A stretch of DNA of 64,000 nucleotides from contig NZ_RQGH01000011.1 of the NCBI RefSeq assembly GCF_004769635.1, positions 147,501 through 211,500 of the forward strand, written 5' to 3'. Each line of letters opens with the position of its first letter. Within the stretch, counting starts at the first letter, position 1. Shown in pieces: positions 26,477 to 36,427 of this stretch. The translations under genes and the position numbers were made by a program. Source of the DNA: Leptospira jelokensis (GTDB taxonomy: Bacteria > Spirochaetota > Leptospiria > Leptospirales > Leptospiraceae). The notes beneath the pieces are model-generated. The model worked only from the letters and a program-made list of their open reading frames with translations. It was not told the origin of the DNA and did not search any database.

Positions 26477-27001
26477 TTAGGACATACTTCTTTCGATTCG
26501 GTTTAAAAACCGTTTGATATTGGGAACTCCGTATTGTTGTTTGGGTATGTAGCTGGCTATGATTCTACCATCGTAAAAGGCAAACAAACCATGTGCCAAT
26601 CGATGTGAATGCGAAACACCGACCCCCAATGAATTTTTGAATTCTGATACTTCTGCTGCAGGACAGTTTTGAAGTGAGTATCCTTTTGCTTTCAGTTGTG
26701 GGTGCAGTTTTTTAATTTCAAACCATGAGTCCTTCCCACAAGAAGCAAAATGGAAAATTTTAGCGGGAAGTTTTCTTTTTTTGATCTCTTCTTCTAAATC
26801 CAAAACTTGAGTGGAGCAAGCAAAGGATTTTACATTTGGCAGTGTCGAAACAAATACAAGTCCCTTCACTTGGTTTAAGTTCGGAAACTTATTACTTGTA
26901 TTCAGTGCAGGTTGAAACTCAAATTTCCCTGGGATACGGTCTCCCAGTTTTGGACGTTTGCCAGTGAGTTCCACTGGCATATCTCCTAAAAACACTTTCA
27001 T
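26477..27001 (-). CDS. Thiol-peroxidase (Tpx)-like peroxiredoxin
   Basis: The 174-residue product has the size and layout of atypical 2-Cys peroxiredoxins of the Tpx group. [19 protein letters not shown] aligns with the Tpx active-site strand and helix (usual PxxxTPVCxxQ); C62 is the likely peroxidatic Cys and C88 ([12 protein letters not shown]) is near the usual resolving position. C113 is extra. The usual Thr of the T-x-x-C motif is Ser or absent (KSFAC), so activity needs proof. It has no signal peptide. Its start overlaps the stop of the COG0523 GTPase by four bases (ATGA), so both are made together, probably under metal control. Confidence 0.7.
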   Translation of the reverse strand: MKVFLGDMPVELTGKRPKLGDRIPGKFEFQPALNTSNKFPNLNQVKGLVFVSTLPNVKSFACSTQVLDLEEEIKKRKLPAKIFHFASCGKDSWFEIKKLHPQLKAKGYSLQNCPAAEVSEFKNSLGVGVSHSHRLAHGLFAFYDGRIIASYIPKQQYGVPNIKRFLNRIERSMS

Positions 27002-28248
27002 TTTGATGCCATCTCCGAATCAGTTTCATGTTCCACTGCTTCCTCGGATGAAGAGACCATCTCATCCCAATTCGGAAATGGATCTTCTAAGGTTTCCCAA
27101 GCCTCTGGGCCTTTCGCGTATTCTGCATCGGTAAGGAGGCATTTGTCGAGAGACGCTCTGATATTTTTTTCATTCATATCGCGACCGATGAGGACGATTT
27201 CTTGCCTACGGTCTCCCCAAGGTTCCATCCAATTTTGTTTTAAGTTTTCGATGACACGAGGATCATCAGGGATGTCTTCTTCAGCGATACTTGCCCACCA
27301 ATACCCTTCAGGTTTGTAAGAAGAAAGATTTCCTGCTTGGGAATAAAGGAGTACCCAATCCATTTTGCTTGCGAGCCATACAAATCCCTTGGCTCGGACG
27401 AGGCCTGGTTTTTCAGAATCTAACCAATCGTAAAATCGTTTTGGATGCATAGGCCTTCTATTTCCATACACAAAACTTTTGATTCCATATTCCTCAGTTT
27501 CAGGGACATGTTCCCCTCTTAATTCCTTTAACCAAAGTGGGGACATACTTGCCTTCTCAAAATCAAACTTACCAGTATGGAATACTTTATCTAAGGGAAC
27601 TTTACCATAATCGGTGGTAATGATTTCAGCTTCTGCATTTAAGGAGCGTAAAATTGTGAGTAATTTATTTTTTTTGGATTCTGATAGGAGGCTAATTTTA
27701 TTGACAACAATCGTATTACTAAATTCAACCTGGTCCACAAGTAGGTCCACCAAATCCCGATCATCTTCTTCACCGGCACCTATCTCTCGTTCTTTTAGTG
27801 AATCAACGCTTTCGAAGTCTTTTAAAAAATTGACCGCATCGACAACAGTGATCATCGAATCCAGTGTTACCAAGTCTTTTAGGCTAATGCCATCTTCATC
27901 TTCAAAGGTAAATGTTTCAGCAATCGGCAACGGTTCAGAGATCCCAGTGGATTCGATCAAGATGTAGTCAAAACGGTTTTCTTTTGCTAACTTAGTGATT
28001 TCGATGAGTAAATCTTCTCGGAGCGTACAACAGATACAACCATTGGACATTTCGACGAGTGATTCATTGGTTCTGCTAAGACTTGCCCCACTTGCAACCA
28101 GTTTGGCATCGATATTCACTTCACTCATGTCGTTCACGATGACAGCGACACGTAGTCCGTCCCTGTTGGATAAAACATGATTGAGAAGGGTTGTTTTCCC
28201 CGCCCCGAGGAATCCTGATAATACTGTCACTGGAATTTTTTTGTTCAT
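26998..28248 (-). CDS. COG0523 (ZigA/YciC-type) metal GTPase
   Basis: From ATG 28248 the product has 416 residues; a TTG at 28269 would add seven. It is a G3E GTPase metallochaperone: P-loop GFLGAGKTT (12-20), the metal-binding GCICC motif (C71, C73, C74), a Walker B-like [10 protein letters not shown], the base motif NKIS, and a C-terminal CobW domain with [13 protein letters not shown] and [10 protein letters not shown], which is the flavour of the ZigA/YciC subgroup. These act in zinc handling during starvation and are typical Zur targets. A palindrome matching the one before the znu operon lies 67-81 bases upstream of the start. The C-terminal tail is acidic and contains few His. Confidence 0.9.
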   Translation of the reverse strand: MNKKIPVTVLSGFLGAGKTTLLNHVLSNRDGLRVAVIVNDMSEVNIDAKLVASGASLSRTNESLVEMSNGCICCTLREDLLIEITKLAKENRFDYILIESTGISEPLPIAETFTFEDEDGISLKDLVTLDSMITVVDAVNFLKDFESVDSLKEREIGAGEEDDRDLVDLLVDQVEFSNTIVVNKISLLSESKKNKLLTILRSLNAEAEIITTDYGKVPLDKVFHTGKFDFEKASMSPLWLKELRGEHVPETEEYGIKSFVYGNRRPMHPKRFYDWLDSEKPGLVRAKGFVWLASKMDWVLLYSQAGNLSSYKPEGYWWASIAEEDIPDDPRVIENLKQNWMEPWGDRRQEIVLIGRDMNEKNIRASLDKCLLTDAEYAKGPEAWETLEDPFPNWDEMVSSSEEAVEHETDSEMASK

Positions 28249-28311
28249 TTTGGCACCCGCTTTACGCAATTCAGTTGCATTTACTTTGGATGGGCCGATT
28301 TTGTCAAACTT

Positions 28312-28332
28312 AAATGCAACGATGTTGCAAAA
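28312..28332. promoter_or_regulatory. Zur-like operator upstream of the COG0523 gene
   Basis: TGCAAC-GAT-GTTGCA (28315-28329) is a perfect palindrome. Read on the minus strand the extended site TTTGCAACATCGTTGCA matches TTTGCAACAGCGTTGCA upstream of the lipoprotein-porin-znu operon at 16 of 17 positions. A weaker half-conserved copy, GCAA-TTCAG-TTGC (28266-28278), lies closer to the gene. Binding by a Fur-family regulator is inferred. Confidence 0.62.
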
Positions 28333-28491
28333 AAAGCGCGCCTGCTGTCAGGAGAAAGGGAGGAGGGAAATGGGACGAAACGGAAAATTCCCTTCGCATT
28401 TGCGGAGTTGGTAGTAAATTTTACCATGAGTGAAAAAATAAAGTGACCGTAAGCTATGAGTTTGGTTTCCTAATGACTGCAAGATTATTTC

Positions 28492-29682
28492 ATGAAAGAT
28501 TATTTATTCTCTGTTTTTAAAACCAATCCCCTCGAACTGAAGGGTCTCAATGGAATCCGTGGGATCGCTTTTTTTATGGTGATCTACACTCATATGTTTC
28601 GACCGTATAAATATTTTGGATTTTACGAAACCAATGTATGGATCGAAAATTTTTTAAACAATGGTTCGCTTTGTATGGATGCGTTTTTTGTTTTGAGTGG
28701 GTATCTCATAGGTGGACAACTTCTTAAAGAAAAAATCAAAACAAATGTGATCAATTACGGAAACTTTCTCACAAAACGTGTGTTACGTATTTTCCCACCT
28801 TATTACATTTTTTTAACCTTTCAATTTCTCTTTATTTACCAACTTTCTAAACATGCAACCGATGAACTGGTTAAAACTGAATCAGCTCAACTAGTCCACC
28901 GAGTGATTTGGGATTATACATATATGAGTGATTATTTTGCTGGGATCATGATCCATGGATGGTCTCTCAGTGTGGAAGAAAAGTTTTATATCCTTTTGCC
29001 AATTTTATTATTTCTGATTTTAAAATTGAAACAACCAAAACAAATTTTGATTTCCCTTGCTACATTGGTGATTTTACCAACAATCACGCGTTATGTTCAT
29101 TTTTCTCTGATTCCCACAGAAAACTTAAATTTTGGAACCTATACTGGGGCTTTTTATTATCCATTTCACTCAAGGATGGATGGTTTGTTTTTGGGAGTAT
29201 TAATTGCCGCAGTGCAAATTTATTTTCCAGATTGGATCAATCGATTTTTAAAAAACAAATTCTCTCCATTTGCAGTATTTTTATCGATCACGAGTTTGTT
29301 TGCCATTATGTTTTTCACAACAGAAGACCGACCTGAGTTGTTTACTTGTGTATTTCGGTTTTTAGTCGCATCGATTGCCTGGTCAGTGATTCTAATCAAA
29401 ACTTTTGATGAAAATACTTGGACAAGTAAGGTATTATCTGTCCCGATATTTTCTCCCGTCGCAAAACTTTCCTATTGTGCTTATATCATCCATTTACTTG
29501 CATTAGGTTATCTATCTAAAAAGTTTATCGGTTATCAAAAAATCCATTATTATGAGATTTTCCTTTGGACGATTCCCATTGGAGTGATGATTTTAGGTTA
29601 CGCCTATTTTTATTACCTTTTGACCGAAAAACCATTTTTGGCACTCCGCAATCGAATTTTGGCGCAGAAGAAGGTGGGGTAG
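28492..29682 (+). CDS. Membrane acyltransferase (acyltransferase-3/OafA family)
   Basis: The 396-residue product has about ten hydrophobic segments. The N-terminus has the family signature ELKGLNGIRGIAFFMVIYTH with an Arg and a His on the first membrane helix, followed by DAFFVLSGYLIGG and RVLRIFPPYYIFL; WSLSVEEKFY is the usual third block. Such enzymes move acyl groups from the cytoplasmic side to envelope sugars such as LPS. The target glycan is not known. It is monocistronic, divergent from the COG0523 gene. SD is weak before ATG 28492. Confidence 0.88.
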   Translation: MKDYLFSVFKTNPLELKGLNGIRGIAFFMVIYTHMFRPYKYFGFYETNVWIENFLNNGSLCMDAFFVLSGYLIGGQLLKEKIKTNVINYGNFLTKRVLRIFPPYYIFLTFQFLFIYQLSKHATDELVKTESAQLVHRVIWDYTYMSDYFAGIMIHGWSLSVEEKFYILLPILLFLILKLKQPKQILISLATLVILPTITRYVHFSLIPTENLNFGTYTGAFYYPFHSRMDGLFLGVLIAAVQIYFPDWINRFLKNKFSPFAVFLSITSLFAIMFFTTEDRPELFTCVFRFLVASIAWSVILIKTFDENTWTSKVLSVPIFSPVAKLSYCAYIIHLLALGYLSKKFIGYQKIHYYEIFLWTIPIGVMILGYAYFYYLLTEKPFLALRNRILAQKKVG

Positions 29683-29753
29683 TTGAAAAAACAAAATCCC
29701 TCAAAGATTATCCCTTAAAGATTCTAATTCAATTTTAAAAAAAAGAGAACTCT

Positions 29754-31286
29754 ATGGACGAATATACATTACGATCAGCGAAAACCATAAACACCATTCG
29801 ATTGATTCTTTTTGGAATTTATGTTTTAGGAATTTTGGGCAGTTTAGGCTCCATTCGTACGGATCAATTGGTTGTCATGGTCACATCCACAGTGTTATAT
29901 GGCGTCCTTGCATTTGTACAAATGTATTTGTTTCAAAAGAAGTTAAATCCTTATCCGTTTTGGTTCGTTGTGGGGGATGTCATTTTAGTTGGAATTTCGA
30001 CTTGGGGCCAATCTCTTATCACTTTGGATTTGGCTGCGGCTGCTCTTAAGTCTGGGATCAATTACACCATTTGTTTTTTTGTGATTTTGTATTCTGGATT
30101 TTTGTTTTCTAGCAAAAGAACGATTGTGATTGGTTGTTTACTCCTCATCGTACACATTGGATCCCTTGTATTTTCGTTTCGGGAAGGAGTGAGTTTTGTT
30201 GATCGAAATGACGTTCACACATTAGCACATTCTGTTTCCTTACCCATTGAAATTGTAAAAGTTGTCTTTTTGGTATTGGCAACTTACTTTATGAGTAAAA
30301 TGGTTGGATTACTCATTGCAATTCGGGAAGAGGCAGTGGAAGGAAAAAAAGAAGCTGATGCCCATTCCAAAATTGTTTCCGAACAAAAAGAAGCAATGGT
30401 TGAAACGGGTGAGAACTTAAACCAATCGGTCGCCGCCTTAAAGGTGTTTACCGATGATTTGAATGGCCTTGTCCAAAACCAAGCGGCATCGATCGAACAG
30501 ATTTCGGCATCCCTCACAGAAATTGCACAGTCAACAGAAAACTCATTTCAATTTGTAAAAGACCAATACTCGCGGATCGAATCTTTAAATGAAGAAAGCC
30601 AAACCTTGGAAGGTATAGTGGCTTCCGTAAGAAATGAAATCGAACTCATTTCCAACCAAATCAAAGAATCTTCTAAATTTAGCAATTTGGTCACAATTTC
30701 TATGGAAAATTTAAACAACGTACTTTCTGAAGTAAGTTCAAGTTTCCAAAAAGTGGAAGACGTAAACCAAATCATGAAAGAAATTGCGGATCAAACCAAC
30801 TTACTTGCGTTAAATGCATCGATTGAGGCGGCAAGGGCTGGTGAACATGGTCGGGGATTTGCTGTTGTTGCGCAAGAGGTTGCAAAACTTGCCGAGAACT
30901 CAGCTTCGAATGCAAGTATCATCTCTAAAACCATTTTAAAATCGAAATCGGATCTCATCAAAGGAAATCAGTCTGCAAAAGAAGCAACTTCGATGGCAAG
31001 TAACCAAGAAAAGGAAATGATGAACATCCAATCCAAAGTGATCAATTTCAATGAAAAGATCATCGATATGCAGAAGTTAAATGCCCGAGTTGTGGAATCC
31101 CAAAAACAACTAAAGGAGATTTCTTCGCAACTCGAAACCATCGCGAAGGAACAGTCCATTGGAAACCAGGAAGTGATGCGTGCCGCCCAAAACATCGAAG
31201 ATGCAGTGCAAGTGGTGGCAGAAAATACACGTGTACTGGCAGATCACATTGAGGACATACAAGTTCTCGCAAACAGAATTCGTTAA
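29754..31286 (+). CDS. Methyl-accepting chemotaxis protein with multi-pass membrane sensor
   Basis: The 510-residue product has six membrane segments in residues 15-195 (for example [47 protein letters not shown]), without a large periplasmic domain, so sensing is within the membrane or by partner proteins. No HAMP is evident. Residues about 215-510 are a coiled-coil signalling domain with the conserved tip [20 protein letters not shown] and [20 protein letters not shown] that binds CheA/CheW. Likely ligand unknown. SD AAGAGAAC precedes ATG. Monocistronic. Confidence 0.9.
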   Translation: MDEYTLRSAKTINTIRLILFGIYVLGILGSLGSIRTDQLVVMVTSTVLYGVLAFVQMYLFQKKLNPYPFWFVVGDVILVGISTWGQSLITLDLAAAALKSGINYTICFFVILYSGFLFSSKRTIVIGCLLLIVHIGSLVFSFREGVSFVDRNDVHTLAHSVSLPIEIVKVVFLVLATYFMSKMVGLLIAIREEAVEGKKEADAHSKIVSEQKEAMVETGENLNQSVAALKVFTDDLNGLVQNQAASIEQISASLTEIAQSTENSFQFVKDQYSRIESLNEESQTLEGIVASVRNEIELISNQIKESSKFSNLVTISMENLNNVLSEVSSSFQKVEDVNQIMKEIADQTNLLALNASIEAARAGEHGRGFAVVAQEVAKLAENSASNASIISKTILKSKSDLIKGNQSAKEATSMASNQEKEMMNIQSKVINFNEKIIDMQKLNARVVESQKQLKEISSQLETIAKEQSIGNQEVMRAAQNIEDAVQVVAENTRVLADHIEDIQVLANRIR

Positions 31287-31421
31287 TCCTGAATCCTTGG
31301 TTAACACCATTAACTTAACGTTAGAGAATTTCGTTCAGGATAGGGAATGGGAAAATTATTTGTAATTCTTTTGCACCAATTCTACATTGAGTGAAAGTCT
31401 TGGTCTGGAGCCAAAAATTGT

Positions 31422-33179
31422 ATGATATCTAATAACTATTTTAATGATAATGATGACCTAATTGATCATTTTGATTCCCTCACTCCTTGGAATTCGGTCA
31501 TCGACCAATACGAACAAGGATTCGAAGATTTTGCCGAATACCAAAAATCAGGAAAAGAGGAACTTACCTTTGCCCCTGGCAATTATGAAGATGCCATTGA
31601 ATTTTATCGTTCAACTTTAGAAGCAGGTGGAGACATTGCTGGAAATGACATCTCTCAAATTGCCAAACAAATGGACGAAGAAGGTTTAAAATACAAAGAT
31701 GGACAAGTTGGTTTCCCCAAACCTATGTTAGATGTCGTTGAAAAAATTAAATCTGCTGGATTGTTGCCTTACGGGATCCATAGGCATTACGGTGGTTTAG
31801 GGCTTCCTTCTGTCGTACAGTCAATGTTATCCGAATGTGTCTCTCGTGGAGACGGCTCCCTTGCCATCACTCTTGGGTGTATGAATCTCGCAGAAACGGT
31901 AGAACGATTTGGAACAGAGGAGATGATCCATGAGTATGTTCCAAAGATGGCTGCGGGTGAACTTTGTGGGGCTATGGCTCTCACCGAACCGAACTACGGA
32001 TCAGACCTCCCGAATTTACAAACCAAAGCAGTAAAAGGAGAGGATGGTGTTTGGAAAATCACTGGAACCAAACGTTTCATCACTCACGCCTGTGGGTTTG
32101 GGAATGCACCTTCTATCATTTTAACCTTGGCTCGAACTGGTTCCACAACAAGTGGTGCAAGAGGGCTCTCTTTCTTTTTAGTGCACTCTAAAGATGTATT
32201 TGTTGCATCCATTGAAAAGAAAATGGGTCTCCACTGTTCCCCTACTTGTGAAGTTGTATTTGAAAACTCACCAGGCATTCTGATTGGGGAAGAAGGCAAA
32301 GGCCTTGTGAAGTATTCCATGGCAATGATGAACCAAGCTCGCCTCAACATCGCAGCGCAAGCGATGGGGATTGCCACAGCAGCATACTTTGAAGGAAAGA
32401 AGTATGCCGAAGAACGAGTGCAATTCGGAAAAACCATTAGTAACATTACAGCTGTTAAAAAAATGTTGGAGCGCATGGAACGAGAAGTTGCCGCAATGCG
32501 TTGCATTTTATACGAAGCAAGTTTTGCCGTAGACCAATACCGTTGGAAAGAAGAACGAGGGAAAATGAAAGGTCTCTCTGAGAAAGACATCAAAAAAGAT
32601 GAATCCTTCAAAAAATGGGAAAAACTTGCCTCACTTTTCACTCCCCTTTCCAAATACTACATCACAGAAATGGCAAACGTAGTGGCCTATGATGCGCTCC
32701 AAATCCATGGTGGCTCCGGTTATACAGAAGACTATGATGTGGCTCGTTTGTACCGAGATGTCAGGATCACAAACATTTACGAAGGAACCACACAACTCCA
32801 AACCGTAGCTTGTATCGGTGGGATTGTGTCAGGGATGACGGAAACGGGAATTTACCGTGAATACTTAAAATCGGAAATGGCGGGATTTGTTTCCTCTTCC
32901 GAGTTAAATGATCTTTTCAAACAATTTGAAACGGTTGTAGCAGAGTATGCCGAAATCGACTCCACTCCACTCCGCGAAGAATTAGCATTTGAAGTGGTTG
33001 AGTCTGCTGCTCGTTTCCACAATAGTTTGTTACTCGAAAGGAGCATTGGAAGGTCAAAGGTGGAGAGAAGGGCACACCGTAAGTCATTAACTGAAAGTTA
33101 TATTTTGGATAGTGCCGCAATCCTTGCCTCTAACCTCACTAAAATTCGTGGAAAGAAAAAAACTCCCGTCACTGCATAA
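31422..33179 (+). CDS. Acyl-CoA dehydrogenase
   Basis: The 585-residue product is a full FAD-dependent acyl-CoA dehydrogenase with an extended N- and C-terminus. Seen: the flavin/substrate block [32 protein letters not shown], the middle beta-domain and the C-terminal helical signature [39 protein letters not shown]. Length and the region after residue 470 fit the longer branch used for unusual acyl chains, and I cannot set chain length. It probably takes part in beta-oxidation, the main carbon route of leptospires. The downstream amidohydrolase frame overlaps its 3' end. Confidence 0.9.
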   Translation: MISNNYFNDNDDLIDHFDSLTPWNSVIDQYEQGFEDFAEYQKSGKEELTFAPGNYEDAIEFYRSTLEAGGDIAGNDISQIAKQMDEEGLKYKDGQVGFPKPMLDVVEKIKSAGLLPYGIHRHYGGLGLPSVVQSMLSECVSRGDGSLAITLGCMNLAETVERFGTEEMIHEYVPKMAAGELCGAMALTEPNYGSDLPNLQTKAVKGEDGVWKITGTKRFITHACGFGNAPSIILTLARTGSTTSGARGLSFFLVHSKDVFVASIEKKMGLHCSPTCEVVFENSPGILIGEEGKGLVKYSMAMMNQARLNIAAQAMGIATAAYFEGKKYAEERVQFGKTISNITAVKKMLERMEREVAAMRCILYEASFAVDQYRWKEERGKMKGLSEKDIKKDESFKKWEKLASLFTPLSKYYITEMANVVAYDALQIHGGSGYTEDYDVARLYRDVRITNIYEGTTQLQTVACIGGIVSGMTETGIYREYLKSEMAGFVSSSELNDLFKQFETVVAEYAEIDSTPLREELAFEVVESAARFHNSLLLERSIGRSKVERRAHRKSLTESYILDSAAILASNLTKIRGKKKTPVTA

Positions 33180-34179
33180 AGAGTCTTTTGACCATCCCTT
33201 ACTTCCCTGTTACGCTTGTTTTGCGGGGGAAGCAGAGGGTGGTATCTCTGCAAATCTTACAGACACTAGGATTTCCTCTCCATTTTCTTGGAGGGGAAAC
33301 CAGTTCCCCCCAATTACCGATGCAAAAACTCCGGAACACTTAAAACAAATTTCGGATTTGGGTTTACCTTTTATATTTGATATCCACACCCATTTTTTTC
33401 CTGAAACCATCATGAAGTTGATTTGGAGATGGTTTGACAATGTGAACTGGGCCATTGGCTATCGGTTGCCTGAGCCTGAGCGAGTGAAGTGTTTGCACCA
33501 TAATGGAATCAAACACTTCACTACTTTAAACTATGCACACAAAAAGAATATGGCAGAATCTTTAAATGATTGGACCTTTGCCAATTATCAAAATTGGACA
33601 GGTGCCATTCCGTTTGGCACGTTTTACCCAGAAGAAGGTGTACTGCGCTATGTGAAACGAGCCGTGGAGGAATATGGGTTTTTGGGATTCAAACTCCATT
33701 GTGAAGTCTCCAAACTCAATTTAAATGATCCAGAACTCGGCGATTGTTTTACCTATTTAGAAAAAAATGAAATTCCCATCGTAATCCATACTGGGACGGC
33801 ACCACTTCCTGGTGAATTTACAGGCATTCAATTTTTTAAACCTTTTATCGAAACCTATCCTAAGTTACACGTAATTGTTGCGCATATGGGGGCGCATGAA
33901 ATCTCCGCCTATGCTTCGTTACTTGGTAATTATCCAAACTTGGCGCTTGATACAACGATGGTCTTTGTTGATTTTCTTGCCACAGGCAAAGCAGAAGATG
34001 TGGATTCTGCGATTCCGATCCTAGAAACCTTCCAAAACCAAATTTATTTTGGATCAGACTTTCCGAATATCCCTTATAACTTAAACCACCCCATTTCGAA
34101 TCTCCTTTCCCTTCCCATTTCAGACCAAGCCAAACAAAAAATCCTCTACCAAAACGCAAAAAACCGATTTTTTAAATGA
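33112..34179 (+). CDS. Amidohydrolase-2-family metal-dependent hydrolase
   Basis: The frame codes for up to 355 residues. A TIM-barrel amidohydrolase domain is clear from about residue 88: [10 protein letters not shown] (metal HxH), [34 protein letters not shown] and [12 protein letters not shown] (catalytic Asp), ending [12 protein letters not shown]. The first 85 residues include a [12 protein letters not shown] stretch. The start is uncertain: GTG 33112, TTG 33124 or GTG 33148 all lie inside the acyl-CoA dehydrogenase gene, and none has a clear SD, so translation is probably coupled to it. Hydrolysis or decarboxylation of a small ring or acid is usual in this family; substrate unknown. Confidence 0.78.
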   Translation: MPQSLPLTSLKFVERKKLPSLHKESFDHPLLPCYACFAGEAEGGISANLTDTRISSPFSWRGNQFPPITDAKTPEHLKQISDLGLPFIFDIHTHFFPETIMKLIWRWFDNVNWAIGYRLPEPERVKCLHHNGIKHFTTLNYAHKKNMAESLNDWTFANYQNWTGAIPFGTFYPEEGVLRYVKRAVEEYGFLGFKLHCEVSKLNLNDPELGDCFTYLEKNEIPIVIHTGTAPLPGEFTGIQFFKPFIETYPKLHVIVAHMGAHEISAYASLLGNYPNLALDTTMVFVDFLATGKAEDVDSAIPILETFQNQIYFGSDFPNIPYNLNHPISNLLSLPISDQAKQKILYQNAKNRFFK

Positions 34180-34185
34180 AACGGG

Positions 34186-34211
34186 GTTGCATTTGCAACA
34201 GCGTTGCAAAT
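34186..34211. promoter_or_regulatory. Zur-like operator upstream of the lipoprotein-porin-znu operon
   Basis: ATTTGCAAC-AGC-GTTGCAAAT (34191-34211) is a perfect 9+9 palindrome. A second palindrome GTTGCA-TT-TGCAAC (34186-34199) shares its left arm, so three half-sites lie in alternating directions. It sits 22 bases before the lipoprotein ATG, overlapping where a promoter should be. The core equals the site before the COG0523 gene. Confidence 0.72.
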
Positions 34212-34232
34212 ACTAGGCAAACAGAGGTAGAT

Positions 34233-34991
34233 ATGAAATTTTTACAACCATTCATGATCGTTTCTATGTTAGTTGCATTTGGAAATTGTGCCGAGTTATT
34301 TTCATCCAAAGACAAAGACAATAATGAAGAATTGATTTTGGCAGCGCTACTCGCGGGACCAGGCTGTGGACCTACGGCTGTTTCGGGTTCGGCGGGGAAC
34401 GGAACAAAGTATAATTTTGCAGGGTGCTCTGGAGATGCGAATACGATTTTAAGTGGCTTTGGTTTTACCGTAAATGGAGTTACTTTTAATTCTGGAATTC
34501 AAGGTACATCAAGTGCATCTACAATTGTTACAAATGCATCTAGCTTATCTGAAACAGGGAATGAATCGAAAGCTGGAATTGAAGTTGTGTATGTGATGAA
34601 CCAAGCCGGATCGAGTATTGATGCAATGATACAAACTACACCTAGTTTAGCTGGGCCTGGTGTCCGCTTGAGTCCAACGTCTGCTCAATGGTTAGATGCA
34701 TCTACTGCTTCTGCATTTGGAACGAAAGCCGGATCTCCATGGGCATCCTCAGTTTCCGTTGAAAAGTCTGTTTGCCTTGAAGTTCATAAGGAGAGCGGCA
34801 AGGCTCACATATTTGGTTGGTCTGTTCCTTGTAATTCTGTTGCTGATAGAGGTAATTATGAATTTGATCAAGAAGATGCTACTATTACTAATTTTTCAGG
34901 TGATCGAGTAGGTGTCCGTATTAACAATGCAATCATAAAATCTATCACTATTTATTCTACGGCGATCGGAACTAACGGTTCTTTCCGTTAA
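34233..34991 (+). CDS. Unclassified lipoprotein, first gene of the putative zinc operon
   Basis: The start is ATG 34233, with GAGG upstream, giving 252 residues and a lipoprotein signal (FMIVSMLVAFGNC). After a Glu/Leu-rich linker comes PGCGPTAVSGSAGNGTKYNF, then a Ser/Thr/Gly-rich beta domain with two Cys pairs (AGCSGD, SVCLEVHKESG, SVPCNSVAD). I know no named family. The gene is directly behind the Zur-like palindrome and leads a porin-like gene and znuACB, so a role in zinc capture at the outer membrane is my inference. A 10-bp hairpin between it and the porin gene may adjust their relative expression. Confidence 0.72.
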   Translation: MKFLQPFMIVSMLVAFGNCAELFSSKDKDNNEELILAALLAGPGCGPTAVSGSAGNGTKYNFAGCSGDANTILSGFGFTVNGVTFNSGIQGTSSASTIVTNASSLSETGNESKAGIEVVYVMNQAGSSIDAMIQTTPSLAGPGVRLSPTSAQWLDASTASAFGTKAGSPWASSVSVEKSVCLEVHKESGKAHIFGWSVPCNSVADRGNYEFDQEDATITNFSGDRVGVRINNAIIKSITIYSTAIGTNGSFR

Positions 34992-35000
34992 CAAACAAAC

Positions 35001-35024
35001 AGGATCAAATTTAGATTTGATCCT
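35001..35024 (+). other. Intercistronic hairpin in the zinc operon
   Basis: AGGATCAAAT (35001-35010) and ATTTGATCCT (35015-35024) are exact complements with a TTAG tetraloop, nine bases after the lipoprotein stop. There is no T-run. It may be a partial terminator or an mRNA-stabilising end that lets the first gene be expressed more than the rest. Confidence 0.6.
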
Positions 35025-35052
35025 CGAATGAAGGTAAAAAACAGTTAATTCA

Positions 35053-36414
35053 GTGAAATTTATATTCTCAAAATCCAAATCTTGGGTGCGACTGGTGGGG
35101 GTTACCTTGCCAGTCTTTTTTGCGTTTTGGTTGTACGCAGACACCAATGATTGGGAAAAAGAATTGGAAGATCCAAAACCCACAAAACAAACGAACCCAA
35201 CCAAAACCAATTCGAGTGGCAACGGTTCAGAAGATTGGGAAGCGGAACTTGACAAAGACTTAAAAGACCAAGAAACGCGCAGTAAAGTCACAGAAGGCAG
35301 TCGGGGAGTGACATCCAACGTCCAACAACCCAATCAAATCAACCGTTCTGCACAAAATCTAATGATGGATGTGTCTGCGGCCATTGACATTGTTGGGGCT
35401 TGGGATCGAAACAAACCTAGAGGCACAGGGGAGCGGATTGATAACAAACTTGATGTACGTTCCGCCGAGTTTGGGTTTACAGCCGCCGTTGACCAGTGGA
35501 TGCGTGCCAATTTCCTAGGAGCGGCCCATGGGGAAGATGGAAAGTATTACTTCGAAGTCCATGAAGCCAATGTATTATTTCCTTTTTTACCATTGAACAC
35601 TTCGCTAAAAGTGGGACAGATGTTCATCGACATTGGGCGACTCAACCGCATCCACTTACACGATCGACCTTTTACCATGAACCCGATTGTCCATGAAAAA
35701 TTCATTGGTTTTGAATCAGCTATGGATACGGGAGCAGAATTTAGCATCTTACTCCCTTGGAAGTGGATTACCCAAGAACTCGTATTAGGTGCTACAAATG
35801 GGAAAAAATGGGGGCATTCTCATTCCGAAGGCCAACAGAAAAATAACCCAATGGGTTATGCCCACTTAAAACATTTTTATTATTTTGGAAATAACTGGGG
35901 GACACAGTTTGGGTTTTCTGGTGTACGATTTGAACCCACAACGGACAGGCGCAACCAAAGGTATTTGTATGGAATGGATGCCGTTTTGCGTTGGAACCGC
36001 TCCAACTTACGGGAACTCATGATCATGTCAGAAGGTTGGTACCAACAAGAAATTTTCCCTGAACAACTGGACCCAAGTACCTTTCGAACTTCAAAAGCCC
36101 CGTCTCGCGACCAGTGGGGTTATTACTTTTTTGCGGATTATAAATTCCACCAACTTTGGTCTTTGGGTTACCGTTATGATTATTTTACAGACAAATCCCT
36201 AGTCGACAAAAATGGAAAACTTGCAGAGAATGCAATCGAGGCCCATTCCGCACAAATCACCTTTCATAGTTCTGAGTTTGGAAGGATCCGAGGTTCGGTG
36301 GAGAGGCGTTACATCCAGGACTATTCCAAAACGGAATTCCAAGAACAAAGGGAATGGCGATTTTATGTGCAAGCAGTTGCGATCTTAGGATCCCATCCTG
36401 CTCATAGTTATTAG
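35053..36414 (+). CDS. Porin-like outer-membrane protein of the zinc operon
   Basis: The 453-residue product starts at GTG 35053; the signal peptide ends near FAFWLYA. A polar linker with two DWExEL motifs (DWEKELED, DWEAELDK) precedes a large beta-rich domain (about residues 105-453) with strands such as AEFGFTAAVDQWMRANFLGA, LNTSLKVGQMFIDIGRLNRI, LWSLGYRYDYFTDKS and WRFYVQAVAILG. Several His lie in loops (IHLHDRP, WGHSHSEG, HLKHFY). No TonB box or plug is seen, so it is a passive pore rather than a TonB receptor. It lies 13 bases before znuA. Zinc-related porins are known in some Zur regulons; homology to them is not shown. Confidence 0.72.
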   Translation: MKFIFSKSKSWVRLVGVTLPVFFAFWLYADTNDWEKELEDPKPTKQTNPTKTNSSGNGSEDWEAELDKDLKDQETRSKVTEGSRGVTSNVQQPNQINRSAQNLMMDVSAAIDIVGAWDRNKPRGTGERIDNKLDVRSAEFGFTAAVDQWMRANFLGAAHGEDGKYYFEVHEANVLFPFLPLNTSLKVGQMFIDIGRLNRIHLHDRPFTMNPIVHEKFIGFESAMDTGAEFSILLPWKWITQELVLGATNGKKWGHSHSEGQQKNNPMGYAHLKHFYYFGNNWGTQFGFSGVRFEPTTDRRNQRYLYGMDAVLRWNRSNLRELMIMSEGWYQQEIFPEQLDPSTFRTSKAPSRDQWGYYFFADYKFHQLWSLGYRYDYFTDKSLVDKNGKLAENAIEAHSAQITFHSSEFGRIRGSVERRYIQDYSKTEFQEQREWRFYVQAVAILGSHPAHSY

Positions 36415-36427
36415 AGGAAAGAAAACA

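Noticed and set aside
28322..28414. A 30-codon + strand ORF ([15 protein letters not shown]) beginning in the Zur-like site
   Set aside because: Very basic, no homology signal and lies in the operator/promoter region of divergent genes.
31287..31340. TCCTGAA ... TTCAGGA inverted repeat after the chemotaxis gene
   Set aside because: Seven pairs across a 40-base loop without T-run; too weak to call a terminator or operator.
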